Part shown: positions 1 to 11,900 of the stretch, in pieces
Layout of the letters: each line of letters begins with the position of its first letter
How positions within the stretch are numbered: position 1 is the stretch's first letter
Assembly: GCA_037952775.1 (NCBI GenBank)
Contig: JBANAY010000004.1
Location: 14,508,001 to 14,572,000, forward strand
DNA: 64,000 nt
Direction of reading: 5' to 3'
DNA from: Clonostachys chloroleuca
Lineage: Eukaryota > Ascomycota > Sordariomycetes > Hypocreales > Bionectriaceae
The notes under the pieces: generated by a model
The model's database searches: none
The model's input: the letters and a program-made list of their open reading frames with translations, nothing else
What the model was told of the DNA's origin: nothing
Made by a program: the position numbers and the translations under genes

Positions 1-836
1 TCACCAATATAGAGCAAAGAGATTGGCTGGTCATTTGACGGAGCTCCTTGATCACAATTCACTCGGCACCGTGATCGGCGTGGGCCACGATTGGGGTTCC
101 GTAATTCTAACCCGTCTTGCAGTCTACTACCCCGACCGATTCGAGAAGTTCGTCTTTGTCAATGTAGGATACCAGGCGCCCGGGGGGTTCGTAGACCTTG
201 ACTCCCTGAACTCCATGCTTTCAGCCGAATATGGATATATGCCTTACGGATATTGGTATTTCTTCGATCGGTACGATGCCGGATCAGTAATCAAAACTCA
301 TGTGAGTACATGAGTCAAACTCACCTGCTCATCTGTAATCCAAACATTCACTGACGCATGTCTTCCTCTAGCTGGAATCATTTTGGCATCTAGTGTTCCC
401 AGAAAATCACACTATTTGGGTCGATCATCTCGCTCCCATCAGTGCAGCTCGAAGCTGGCTGCAGGCCGACACAAAAACCAACGAACCGTCGTTTCTCAGT
501 GCCGCCTACAAATCTGATTGGCTAGCGTGGATGAGCCGCCCGAATGCGACAGAGTCTGGCCTTAACTGCTACAGGTCTCAGTTGAGGGGAATAAACGATG
601 CTGATGAGTCTACGCTCAAGACAGAAGACTGGGAACTACACATGCCAGTGCTGGCTATTGGGGGATCTCTAGACCCGATTGGCCGAGCTGACTTGATGGT
701 GGCATCAACCCAGCCTTGGGCTCTGGCCGGATTTGAAACCAAGACTCTGGATTCAGGACACTGGACAGCTCAAGAACTACCAGATGAAGTTAGTGAGCTT
801 CTACTGGAATTCGCTAGAAAGGGTTTGGTGCATTGA
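1..836 (+). CDS. Epoxide-hydrolase-like alpha/beta hydrolase, 5' end outside the window
   Basis: Partial gene: the frame is open back to base 2, so the N-terminus lies upstream. Exon to 301, intron 302-371 (GTGAGT...CTAG, phase 0), exon 372-836. The nucleophile elbow G-H-D-W-G near bases 80-95 has Asp as nucleophile, the mark of epoxide hydrolases and haloalkane dehalogenases in this fold. The second acidic residue lies in the IGGSLDP segment (about 655-680) and the catalytic His in DSGHW (about 757-771). So all three triad positions of the visible part are present. The expected role is opening epoxides to diols with water, in detoxification or secondary metabolism; the substrate cannot be read. 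No lesion is seen. A related serine-free hydrolase of another specificity is the alternative. Confidence 0.85.
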
Positions 837-1675
837 GTCTAGTCGAGATCATGTTATTTGTAGGCACAACTTGAGACGAGTTAACTCCTACAAAGAGATT
901 AAAGTAATTTAGTAGTCATCTCTTGCAATAACACGCTCAATTGCACTTCTATCGCGACGTATGAAAGAACTATAAATCAGGCTCGCGGTCACCAAGGCTG
1001 ACCGTGCACGCTCGCACTATGTTATAAAATGCCTCCATGTTCGTCGATCTATATCATACCTCCTCCTATATGAGCCCCCAAGATTGATTCTTGCATCAAA
1101 GCTCCGAAGGACTGATGGCCTTTCCCAATGAACTGGCTTCAATGATGTAAAAAATTAGAGTGTACGAGAATAATCCGCTCAGGGTACAGATTAGGTGGGG
1201 AGACTGTAGCCGCCGATATCGTCATCAGAAATCTTCATGAATTGCATGATTGGGACTGATCGCAGCACTTTTAGTGTCCACCGCCTCGAGACCAGATTTC
1301 TGGCGCCTACCGCGTACGGACGGCAACCAAGTGAAATCATGCAAGGCTGTCCCGACCCTATCTCCAGTACGCTTGTCCAAGTGCCCATCTGGCCACTATT
1401 GTTCAATTTGAACAAATACGGCTAATAACGAGTGCTTATTTGGGTCAATTATGTGTGCGTTTTCAATGTCTTGTTGTTGTGTGTTTTATTGTACGTAATA
1501 AATCGGTAAGGGGGGATCGGAGAGACATGCAGTCATGAATGATCCGGCATAACCAAAGCTAACACGCGGCATGCTGGAGGAAAACGAGTGGGTGAGCTAA
1601 ATCTCTGAGCTCTATACATATACTCGTGAGATATCGGTTCGCCGAGAACGATGCCCTTCCATTTCCCCACGAAAT
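837..1675. other. Intergenic, no gene seen
   Basis: About 0.84 kb between the hydrolase stop and the end of the phosphotransferase relic. Only short overlapping open frames on both strands (about 1190-1425), with no domain, start context or splice logic. Base composition is ordinary, not RIP-like. Confidence 0.6.
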
Positions 1676-2560
1676 TTAGAATAAATCTCCCCATGCTTTG
1701 CCGCGAGTGATCTCCATTTCCAGTTCTTCAGGAAATATATCCAGAAACTGAGGGATCAACTATTTGCAATTTGGTCGAATAATATTGCCGCACCAAGCCG
1801 ACGTATATTCCCAATAGTCGGGATACCATCCGGCGAATTACCAGTCAATGATTGCCACGATTTTCCCATCACGAACCAGGATGTTGCATGAATTAAGATC
1901 TCTATGTGTGAAGCAGATCTTTGCTCGGGGCAAGTCTTGTAACGTGATCATATGTCTGACGTCTCTTACTCCGTCTGTTTGCTCACGATCCGCTAGATCC
2001 TAGTTTCGTGCCGTCCCGTAGCCATAAATGAAAATCTTGGACTGTTGCAAATGGGCCGAAACGAGGGTTGGATCGAGGGATACGGGAGTCACGAAGTGAA
2101 CCCCCAACGCAATGATGAACGGCAGTGCCTGGAAGCGGAGGTTCAAGAGATCTCGTTCACCAAAGTCCGTAGTTGTCCTAGCAGCTTCCCGAGCGCCTCT
2201 TCGGGGAGAGACATGATACTTTTAGCAATAACATCTCCCTTGATCCGTTCCATAACAATGTATGTCATGCCCTTGCGTACAAAAGCACAATGGACCCGTG
2301 GTACTAGAAGCGAGGTTTTGGCGGCGATGAATTCCATAGTCGCTGCTTCGGTAAGAACTCTTGGGCCTCTCTTGACGATGAGATTCTGAGAGATGGGCAC
2401 ACACGGGCCCTGCGACCGGTAGAAATGCGCCGCTGTCTTGAGAGCCAGACGCATCAACATACAGCGAGCCCACGTGTTGTTGATGCCCAAGTTCTCAGCG
2501 ACCCCATGCTGGCAGGCGCCCTTGTTAGTTGCAGGGACATGTGACGACAATGCGATGATG
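1676..2560 (-). pseudogene. Broken aminoglycoside-phosphotransferase-like (APH/choline-kinase fold) gene
   Basis: On the minus strand the segment 2550-2143 reads as the N-terminal lobe of a fungal APH-family phosphotransferase (GPRVLTEAATMEFIA and YIVMERIKGD motifs). The next part (LEPPLPG..., GGSLRDSR, GPFATVQDFHLWL) continues in another frame from about 2150, so there is a frameshift there. The catalytic loop HRDLNSCNILV and the IDW metal motif follow at about 1845-1905. An in-frame TAA at 1838-1840 comes directly after IDW, and a TAG at 1760-1762 lies before the C-terminal LIPQFLDIFPEELEME segment, which ends at 1676. At least three lesions are visible and another frame change is likely near 1990. 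The intact family phosphorylates small molecules or is of unknown substrate; this copy cannot make it. Confidence 0.85.
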
Positions 2561-2971
2561 TGACGTCCATGCTGATCTTAGTCGTAGGTGTTGTTTGGAT
2601 GAAGTGACTTGGTTGTCTGACAATCTCTAGCGCGCACCGACTCTTTGTTTGTGCCAACAGTAAAAGTCTAGCGCTTTAGACAGGGTTTAGAGAAGCCTCT
2701 ACGGTCTATTGGCTCCTCTCAAAAAGGGGGAGCAACGAGCTTAATCGACGAGCCCCAGGACTTGCCCTTTTCTCAACTCGCACACATATTACAAGCCTAA
2801 GATCTGGGGTATCTATTCAGTGGATTTGAATTGTATAGAATTCATCTTGCAGTGTATTTGTTCACTCAACTTTGTGAATGCCACCCTTCATTGCAACGCC
2901 TCTTCTTTCTAAGTTCCAAACATTCTATTCATGACTATATGACTATGATACAAAACAAACTATATTTCAAC
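2561..2971. other. Intergenic, no gene seen
   Basis: Spacer between the 5' end of the phosphotransferase relic and the 3' side of the secreted-protein gene. A short plus-strand open frame (2831-3028) has no recognisable content and runs into the neighbour. Confidence 0.5.
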
Positions 2972-2999
2972 GTGTTTTTTAGTCTCGACAGTGAGAAAT

Positions 3000-3974
3000 T
3001 TACTGAAGGCCGGCAGCCTCCAAAGTGAGGTTGACGACCTCGACAACCATGTGGTGGGCCTCGTCCCGTACGTAGTTCTCCGCGAACTCGGTCTTGTCGG
3101 CGTCACTGGCCTTGTCCCAGGGAGGGTACCAGACAGCAGAGTAGATCTCAATGCCAGAGCCCTTGTCGTCGGTAAAGTCGCGGACGGAGATGTGCAGCAC
3201 GCCAAAGGTCTGGCCGGCGGCCTCTCCGGTCACGAGCTTCTTCTCTCCCACACGCTGGAGGACAGTGGGGAAGGCGGAGTCGATCGCCCACGCGCTGGGG
3301 TATTCATCAGTGCCGAATGTAGGGACCTGGAAGTCGGGGACTGTGAAGTTGGTTCGCATGGTGCCGAAGGAGGAGAGGACGCCGCCCCAGCCCTCGAAGA
3401 TATTGGACGACTGGCTGAGATCAGGGCGAATGTCTGACTTCTTGTAGTAGTGCTCGGCATTCGCACGGAGGTTGCCCGCATCAGCACTTGAGCTGGCCTC
3501 GAATAAGGCGAAGGCGGTGGCTGTAAGCTTGCCGTTGAAGTAGGCCTTGGCGTATTGGCGGGCGGGAATCCATTGCGTTCGGTCGGTGGTGGACTCAGCG
3601 ATGACCTTGGCCCAGAAGGCATCGGACTTGGTGATGTCGTCGGCCAAGAGGTCGAAGAAGATGTCATCTCCAGCCTCGGCGATGATACACTCCTTGAGTT
3701 TGTAGAGCTTCTCGGGCTCTGCCTCACTCTCGACGGAGGTGAGACAGGTCTTTCCAATACCCTGAGTGTTTGTCTCGGAGTTTACGGCCGACTGTATGCG
3801 TGTGTAGGCCTCCTCAGCAGCGGCCGTCTCGTAGGAATTCTTGATTTCGGCAGTCTCGGCAGCACCATTGGATTCCCAGCGGATTTCGTATTCGATTCCA
3901 TCGTGGGTCTCAGTGGCTGCTACTGCAGTAGCAGCAGCAAGGACGGAAATGGCAGTGAATGTCTTGCACAACAT
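3000..3974 (-). CDS. Predicted secreted protein of unknown function
   Basis: Single-exon gene of 324 residues from the ATG at 3974; an upstream in-frame ATG at 4001 would add nine polar residues in front of the signal peptide, so the inner start is preferred. The first about 20 residues (MLCKTF...AATAVAA) form a typical signal peptide with an Ala-x-Ala end. The mature part is acidic, mostly alpha-helical by composition in its first half (many Ala/Glu), then has an aromatic stretch (FEGWGG, NFTVP with one N-glycosylation site, SAVWYPPWD). Only two cysteines are apparent after the signal, so it is not a small Cys-rich effector. I do not recognise the family. Many antisense open frames overlap it and are shadows. 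Confidence 0.75.
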   Translation of the reverse strand: MLCKTFTAISVLAAATAVAATETHDGIEYEIRWESNGAAETAEIKNSYETAAAEEAYTRIQSAVNSETNTQGIGKTCLTSVESEAEPEKLYKLKECIIAEAGDDIFFDLLADDITKSDAFWAKVIAESTTDRTQWIPARQYAKAYFNGKLTATAFALFEASSSADAGNLRANAEHYYKKSDIRPDLSQSSNIFEGWGGVLSSFGTMRTNFTVPDFQVPTFGTDEYPSAWAIDSAFPTVLQRVGEKKLVTGEAAGQTFGVLHISVRDFTDDKGSGIEIYSAVWYPPWDKASDADKTEFAENYVRDEAHHMVVEVVNLTLEAAGLQ

Positions 3975-4001
3975 TTTGACGTTCAGGTTTTCTCTTACCA
4001 A

Positions 4002-5939
4002 AGGTTTAAAAGGAAAGTCAAGCTATTAAGAGTGTGTTGTCCATTCATCAAGATGAGTAGAACCATTCCGCTAGTATTTATACCTGGTGATATATTCTAT
4101 TCTAGAACTTCACGGTGAAAAAGGACACCGAATCAGGATCTCAATCCCAGAAGCTGCATAAGAGTGTAGATGGTTCCTTGACTCTAACGTACCAGGTTCT
4201 ACACCCCAGGCTATTGGTAATAAGTGGGATAAATAACGCATTGACTCTAAGTTAATTTTCAGTTGCGGTTTCACTCTGTGGCAATTAATGCAAATAAGTT
4301 AATTCAACATTTTGCTGTCGGTTTCTACCGAATCCTGTCGTCCCTTGTTGATACTGGGAGGAAGATGATATCATACACGTAAAAGATGGATAAAAATAAA
4401 AAGGGCCACTTCTTCTTAGACCTTCCTTCAGTCAACACACTTTAGTGCCATAGCATAAAAGAGTCGATTCCTTCAATCCCCGTTTGTGCTTCCTTTACTC
4501 AACGCTTGAGCGTCATTGGTCATGGAACGAAGGTGCATGGAACGCCGCGCCACCCCCTGTGAAAAGCTCTCGGTGGCGGAAATTAAAACATATATCGCGT
4601 CCCCAGCCTGAGGTTTCATCGTAAACTGTCCAACGAATCCTTTGTATGTGACGAGTACCCTGTGTCGCTAGCCAAGAGCGCGATCCCGGCATTTGGGTCT
4701 CCATCGGTAGTCGCGATCCCTGGAAATATGCTTAGAATCGGTAGATAAGTCTCCTTGGCTGCTTTACGATCCTGGCCGCTTCTCAGTGGCAATTATGTGC
4801 CTCCTTATCCCGACACACGGTGATGATGGCAAGCTTAGGATCAAACACTTGTGCTGCCTGTTGTGGAGGTGCTTCGTACTTGAAACTGAGAACATGCAAT
4901 CATGCTGGCTTTAGACAGATAATGACCAGGAATGGAGCCGGTGCAACCGGTTGAGCGTATTGCGTAACAGAGTGCCAGAGCGCGATCAAAGTACCCCTGG
5001 GACAAACTGGATAGGATGTAAGCATCACATTGCATCCGTGCCTTGGACTGTCCATAGATTGGGTGCTTTTGAACATTAATACAAGCCATCCGCAACATCC
5101 GGCACCGTTATTCTACGCATTGAAATCTTATTAGTTACAAGCCACGTTTCGGGCGAGGAAGGCCTACGACTTTTGTGTCCCACCTTCCAAAGATCCAATC
5201 AGTGGCAGTTAGGAAGTTATTAGACTTGATTTCTATTGCCTAGGAAGTTCTAGTCCTCTTTTTTTTTCATTCAATCGGTGATGATCTGATGAACAAAAGG
5301 GTGGTCCTATGTACCCCCATTATCTGTTGATCTGACGCGTCACAAAATAGGCTGCCAAGGTGACAGGGCTCTTGAATGACACTTCCGAAGTGCCGAGGGG
5401 CCTCACCTTATTTCACTGCCTGTAAGGCAGTTTGAACCGACTAAGATTATTTACCCTATATCGAGTTTCACGCGTCAAAACACATCTTTCGCCTTGTCTA
5501 GAGAGAACGTTATCAAACATTCCTTTTATTCCAAGTCGCCGAAAATGAACTGTTTTTATAGCGCTTAAATTTTTGTTTTAACTTCTTCAATACGGTCGGG
5601 TGCATAAAATAATCGACCGACTTTGGATATACAACATCTATCGAGAAAAAAGGCAACACTAATGTCCTGACAATTCGACTTTGTAACACCTGTAGAGAAA
5701 ATAAAGGCAAGCGATTAGAAAGACGAAGAAAGAGCACGCAATTGCATATGGAAAGCGTCAATTTGAAAAAGCCAAACCAAGCATGCAAATTTGGTAGGGG
5801 AGGGTGGATTCCACCACTGAAACCATGCCAAGCACCCAAGTCAACCGGGAAATAGTCAACAGATGACGGAAGTGTGTCATGTCCCCCGAGGGATAAATCT
5901 AAGTCGCCACCCTAGTCAATTGCCCACCCCCTCAATCAC
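4002..5939. other. Intergenic, no gene seen
   Basis: About 1.9 kb of ordinary-composition DNA. Open frames at 4513-4704, 4841-5098 and 5513-5839 (minus) show no domain, signal peptide or family resemblance. It runs into the AT-rich island at about 5940. Confidence 0.5.
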
Positions 5940-6271
5940 CTACCTTATCAGTTCTAACCTCTCTCTTTTCCTTATATATTACTCTATAATTACTTATATA
6001 ATTTTTATTCCTTTTAATTAAAAATAATATAATTTAAATTACTAATATCTAAATATTCTGAAAATAACCTCTAGCTAGCTATTTATAATATTAAGTTAAT
6101 ACTTTATAATAAAAAGCTAGTAAATATTAAGGAATTCCTAGGATAATTCTTTATAATTATATATTAGATTATAAAATATAAATAATAGAAGTAGAGATCT
6201 AATAGTAGCTCTTAATAATCTAGGGAGCTTATTTAATAAAATAAATACTTATTTAAAACTTAATTAGTTTC

Positions 6272-8026
6272 CGTTAAACTAAGAGACTATAGCTATTATA
6301 AATTAGTAACCATATTACTATAAGTTAGTAGTTATAACTACTTGTTGAAATTACAGTGGCCTACAAGGTGTATTAGGCCTTGAGACCGCTATAACTAGCA
6401 GCAGCAGAAATTTTAGCTTCCAACTTATAGTGAACACTCCTCTATAACTTAGTCAAATTTCATACTAGAAAGTCGGTTTATAGTGCATTTTATAGCGCAA
6501 AAGAATCTTATTTTAGTGAGAGGAACCAGAAAATTATACTAATTTCTCTTATAGGTCTACTGACTAAAAACTACTCTAAAACCTGCTATAGCAGCTTCCC
6601 GGGCTACTTTTGATTTTCCGCAAAATTTATTACTATAGGAAATCTAAAAAATTAACTTGTAACTACCTAACTGTAAGACGGATATATATAAGTTTTATAA
6701 GACCTACTTTTATCTGAAAGAGGCTCTTAAGCTGATCTATTAAGTATAGATATTAGATATTCTATCTTTAAAGATAAAGGAATTATCTAAGATTTAAGGT
6801 CTAGTCTAGGGTAGATCAGTTATAGGGTATCCTGGGTATAGGTTATGCTACTAGAAGTTATTCAGATTTTTTCCTGAATTTTCTAGACCCTTATTTAGGC
6901 TATTATAGCTTAATAACCTATAAGTAACGCTGCTGACGCTCCTAGCCCTAAAGGGGAACTGGAGCCCGCTAAGCCGTAGCGGTCATAGCAGCCTGTAGCT
7001 ACTGACCCACAGTGGCTGCAAGCGCTATTGGCTAGTGATCGCAATCGCTATCGGATAGCGGTCTCAATCGCTATTGGCTAGCTGTTACAGGGGATAGTGA
7101 TCGCTAACAGTTAGTGGTTGCAACCGCTAACTTATAGCGATACGGTCACTAACTTATAGTGGCTATAGTCTCTCAATTCAACACTACTAACCTCTAGTAA
7201 TTATAATTACTAACTATTAGTAATTATAACTACTAACTATTAGTAATTATAGCTACTAGCTATTAGTACTAATTCCCTATAATAGTTAGCTAATAGTAAT
7301 TAAGACTACTATCTAATAGTAATTATAATTACTAGCTAAGAGTACTTATAGCTACTATAGATTAGTAGCTATAGACTACTATAACTACTATAGCTTAGCA
7401 GGCTCTAGTTCTCCTTTAGAACTAGGAGTATTAGTAGTATTATTTATAGATTATTAAGCTAAAATAATCTAAATAAGGGTTTAGAAAATTTAGAAAAAAA
7501 ATCTAAATAATTTCTAGTAGTTTAATCTATATTCAGACTACCCTATAATTAATCTATTCTAAATTAGATCTTAGATCTTAGATAATTTCTTTATCTTTAA
7601 AGATAGAATATCTAATATCTATACTTAATAGATTAATTTAAAAGTCTCTTTTAGATAAAAATAGATCTTATAAAAGTTATATATATCTATCTTATAGTTA
7701 GATAGTTATAAATTAATTTTTTAGATTTTCTATAGTAATAAATTTTATAGAAAATTAAAAGTAGCTTAGGAAGTTATTATAGTAGGTTTTAGAGTAGTTT
7801 TTAGTTAGTAGATCTATAAGAGAAATTAGTATATTTTCTAATTCCTCTTATTAAAAATAAAATTCTTTTATACTATAAAATATACTATAAACTAACTTTC
7901 TAGTATAAAATTTAACTAAGTTATAGGGGAGTATTTACTATAAGTTAGAAGCTAAAAACTTCTGCTACTACTAGTTATAGTAATCTCAAGGCCTAATATA
8001 CCTTATAGGCTACTGTAATTTCAATA
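6272..8026 (-). repeat. Old LTR (inverted orientation), split by a younger LTR
   Basis: Bases 6272-6342 match, with transitions, the reverse complement of the LTR 3' end, and 7189-8026 continue the reverse complement to the opposite LTR end (ATTTCAATA at 8018-8026, a mutated ATTTCAACA). Together they make about 909 bp, the same length as the LTR at 17395-18303. Differences from the younger copy are almost all C to T and G to A. It is interrupted by the solo LTR at 6343-7183. Confidence 0.8.
6343..7183 (+). mobile_element. Solo LTR (841 bp) with 5-bp target duplication CTACT
   Basis: Starts TGTTGAAATTACAG and ends AATTCAACA, i.e. the TG...CA ends of an LTR with a 7-bp terminal inverted repeat (TGTTGAA/TTCAACA). 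It is flanked on both sides by CTACT (6338-6342 and 7184-7188), an exact 5-bp target-site duplication as made by retroviral-type integrases. There is no internal domain, so it is a solo LTR left by recombination. The 3' third (about 6950-7150) is made of GC-richer imperfect inverted units such as GATCGCTAACAGTTAGTGG. Confidence 0.85.
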
Positions 8027-8300
8027 ATTAAGACTTATAAGTATAAGAGATATTAAGGATAGTTAGAAACTTACTAATTAGCTCTTAGTCTAGTTTTTTA
8101 ATAATTTAATACTATTAATAAAGTTCTTATTTATTTATTATTTAATTTTTATTATAAATACCTAGTAGTAGGTAGAATTTATTAAAAATCTCTTAATCTA
8201 TAAAGCTATATCTATTAAGGATATATTAGTAATAATTATCTTAATTAATAAGTATTACCTATAAATATTATTATAGGTAGAGGATTTAACTCTGAAACCT

Positions 8301-8923
8301 ACAGTTAGCAGGGTATAGGTTAGGCTTCAGACAAATACATCGAGATACATTGTGACAGAAAATGTTACCAAATTCAGACTTTGATTACACTGGACTGATG
8401 TAAATATCCCTTGGCGGACGTTAGCGCTCTTAGTTGAGCCCTATAACGTTTCTTTTGCAGCAGTCTAATCGTACTATTCCCCAGACCCTGGACCTCAGCT
8501 AGCCATAAGGAACATGTAAGCTTGGTTTGAAAGCCAAACTAGTGAAGATCGTTCATCCTACTAAATTTCAGCTGGCAAGCCATATGCCGACGTGGATGAC
8601 TGATGTCCAATAAATGAGCCAGCTGAATGCAGCCACCTGAGACAGGCATGTAGCTACATGTTTCGTTGCTGGGACTGCGCATATGCCACGGCCTACTAAA
8701 CACAAGATGGAGTATATGCCTTGCATCGCTTAGCGACTACTTTCGTTAGTGATGGGACTTGACACTTTGGCGTCACTAGTTATCCTATAACAAGGATGTC
8801 ACTTCCGCTAATATCTTCCAGACCTTGTGTCCTTAGCTACATATATTAGGGCCTTTACCGACATTTACCAGCAGTCTCTGGATCTCTGATTCTGCACGCA
8901 AGCTCATTGCCAAATCTTTCATC
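8301..8923. promoter_or_regulatory. Upstream region of the giant Hint-domain gene
   Basis: Ordinary-composition sequence between RIP island 1 and the start codon at 8924. No other gene and no clear TATA box were found. It presumably contains the promoter. Confidence 0.4.
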
Positions 8924-11900
8924 ATGTCAAACCTTCCCGAGAAGCTTCTGAGTGCTTTAGGCAACCTCGGGCAGCTACCTGAGGGTGCTGCAGTGGCTCG
9001 TCTTGAGGCGGCTTTCCTCAGCACGTCTTCCATGAGCATGTTGCAAAGGTATTTTTCAAAGCCTATAGATGATAATTTGAACCAATGGGCAAAGGCAGAT
9101 GGTCTCTGCACTTTTGACGGTATTGACCGCACCGCGGAGATAAAGCAACTTGGAGATGCCTCTATGGCTACTGTTGTGGTCAAGGTTGATGACCAGTGGG
9201 GATTCAAGACGTTGTGCGATGCGGTAAGCTTAATACTAATATCAGTCATCTGATGAAAACTGATGTTTTTTAGGATGTGGCTTTACGTGTGGCGGACCGG
9301 CTTTTGGCCAGTCTTATGTCTTCTCTTTTCGCAGAACATATCAATCATCACTTGACCGACAACCAACTACCGTCCTTGGGCCAACTACAACTGGACAGTG
9401 ATTTTACCAATGGTTACAAGACGCTTGTGACTAATGACACTTTCAACCCCATTAGCAATGGGCATGATCCCTTTTTCGCAATGACTGTTCTTTTTGTTGC
9501 TGAATACCTTGCTAAAGGGCCAGGTTTCCAGCTTCCCAACGAGCCAAACCAAGTCGCGAGTCGCGAAATTTTCACAAAGTGGCAAGCCCAGGCCGACACA
9601 TCAAGCGAGTTCAATCTTACCGACAGCAAGTCCTATGAAAAACTGCTGGCACGGTACGCTTATATCTGGTCTGGTGTTGTTTCACCCAGAGGACTGGCGT
9701 CCACAGGCGTGAATCTACTCGCTCAAACCCTTGTGACATCCGGGGTTCTCATGACCTCATCCGCGGAGACGCCAATGTCAGCATACCTGAAGAACCTTCA
9801 GGAAAGCCTCAGTTCAGGTCCTGAACTAGACTCGGATGTTTTCAAGACTTACAAAGGAGTCTCCGAGACATTTTGGAACAAATGGAATGATAACATCCAG
9901 GACCAGTCACCAACAACGTTCTGGCAACAGGGTATTCGCAGCGCAGAGGCTGACAGCAGTACTACAAATGGAGGAGGCTTACACCTGGAAGAATACACAT
10001 TTACCTCCGATTTAACGGTCAATGGAACCGATCTTGCAGCATGGTATGCTTCGATCCGGGCTCAGCCGTATATGAGAACCAACTCTGAACTTAATCATAT
10101 TGTTCATACAACTCGGAAAGAATTGAAAGATCCCAGGTTGAACGACCCTCTCATAGACACTTTCATAGAAGACGTTAATGAAAGCATCTCCGGTTTCGCC
10201 GCTGGAACGACTATCCGAACTGGCCGTGGGGATGTTCCCATTGAAGATTTGCGCGAGGGCGATAGTGTTTGTACCAGGTTGCAGCCAACACAGTGGGGTG
10301 TACGGTCTTCGGAATCTGTTCAATCCTCCTCTCCCAAGTTAATTTACGGCTTCAATCAAGACCCAGCTTTCTTCACTGCTGGACATGTATTTCACACCAC
10401 CACCGGCTTACGAGCTATCCGACCAGATATTGCCCGGTCAGAAAACCCATGGATTGATGTGGGCCAGCTCGCCGTTGGTCATCAGCTGCTACAGGCAGTA
10501 GACGATGACCGATATGAGCTTATTCTCATCAATTCTATCAATTCAGAAAGCTCTACATCAGAGTTTGTCTATGGCGTTCATCTACGAGAGGGACTTCGCA
10601 GCTATCATGCCAATGGGTACCTGGTGGCTTTGAACTATCCGGAAATCACAGTATCAGCCATAGCCAAGCGTCTCGTCTCCCTTCCGCCAAAAGATCGCAT
10701 TGTAATCCTTTCTTCTATGCATGAACTCAAACCGCTCTTTGCGCGTTTTGGGGGCACAACAGCTCTGGATGTTCTGGACCGCGAGGCCCGGTCCAGTAAC
10801 TTGAGCTTTGGTGGAAAGGCAGCAAGAAACCAAGAGTTTCTTACTCGTGATCTTGATCTGCCTTACATCTTGTCATTTGTTGATCAGTCTGCCCCCGACG
10901 TTCAGATTGAGCTACTACATGGTGTGCTTACGATTGACGGAAATTTCTGCGAGGCTGCCTCGTTTGAAAAGTCTTCATTGACTTGGACTCGTCAGCTTCA
11001 AGATGGTCGATGGGAGCACGCTTCTTGCATCTTCGCCCATAACGGACAGCTTGCAAGAGGAAACCTTGCTCGTATTTCTTCCAATGAAGAAAACGAAAAG
11101 AGTATTTCTGAAGTAGCGAAAGCTGTTCGCCTGGTTCCAGGTACACTGGCCACCCTGAACCATTCAGAACCATCTGCGGTACCGGCGGATAGAATTTCAT
11201 CTCTATCACTGGAAGCGCGACCAGACATTGCAGGAGTCGTAACAAGGTCGCTAGCATCAGTGGAAAGAGAACTGCCAATGACAGCCCGAGTCCCCTTGGT
11301 TTTCTCTCTCTCCTACGATCCTACGCCTTTTGAACCAGAAGTTTCCTCGCCAAATGCTAATCTTCGATGTGGAAATCTAATTGTCCCTATCGAGAATGGC
11401 CACTATGCCTTCCCAAAACTGCGCTGGCAAGACTATGATATCGTTCGAGATGCATTGACCAAACGCATTCAAGGGGAGCAAAAGGATGCTGATAATATGA
11501 TGGAGCTGCCAGACTTTTATAGGCACAGGGTCACATACGATACCAATGATACCCAGCACCATTTATTTGAGCTACAGCACTCCCAGGCCCTGATTGAGGC
11601 TTCGGACGAGTTCAAGGCGTGGAAAGTTGCGACTGCCAGTTTTATGGACAAAGAGCCACCAACGAGGAACTTGCATTACACCAATCTGGGACTACCAGCT
11701 GCATTTCAAATCACCGAGATCTTGCAATCTATCGCAGTTGAGAGGAGTAAGACAAATCCCAATGGGACCATCACCTTAACTGGCACCGCCTACTCGTATT
11801 CCTCCACATCAGATGGTAACCAAGGGGCTCTTCATTATATTATCGGAACCTACATTCGAGGCCACACATTTTCACCAATAATCACCCCGAGATTACTAGC

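Larger units (their letters stand above)
5940..8300. repeat. RIP-degraded AT-rich transposon island 1
   Basis: Composition changes abruptly at about 5940 to long runs of TA/TTA/ATA with few CA, TG or CG dinucleotides, which is the footprint of repeat-induced point mutation (C to T on both strands, mainly at CpA). No open frame longer than noise survives. It contains the nested LTR pair listed separately and returns to ordinary sequence at about 8300. Confidence 0.85.

Noticed and set aside
1191..1425. Overlapping plus and minus open frames of 62-74 codons
   Set aside because: No domain, no signal, mutually overlapping and of random composition.
3230..3757. Long Ser/Pro/Arg-rich antisense and alternative frames over the secreted-protein gene
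   Set aside because: Shadow frames from the codon composition of the real gene; no family resemblance.
6343..8026. A 1.7-kb palindrome / fold-back element
   Set aside because: The inverted arms are explained by a solo LTR with its own CTACT target duplication inserted in an older, oppositely oriented LTR.
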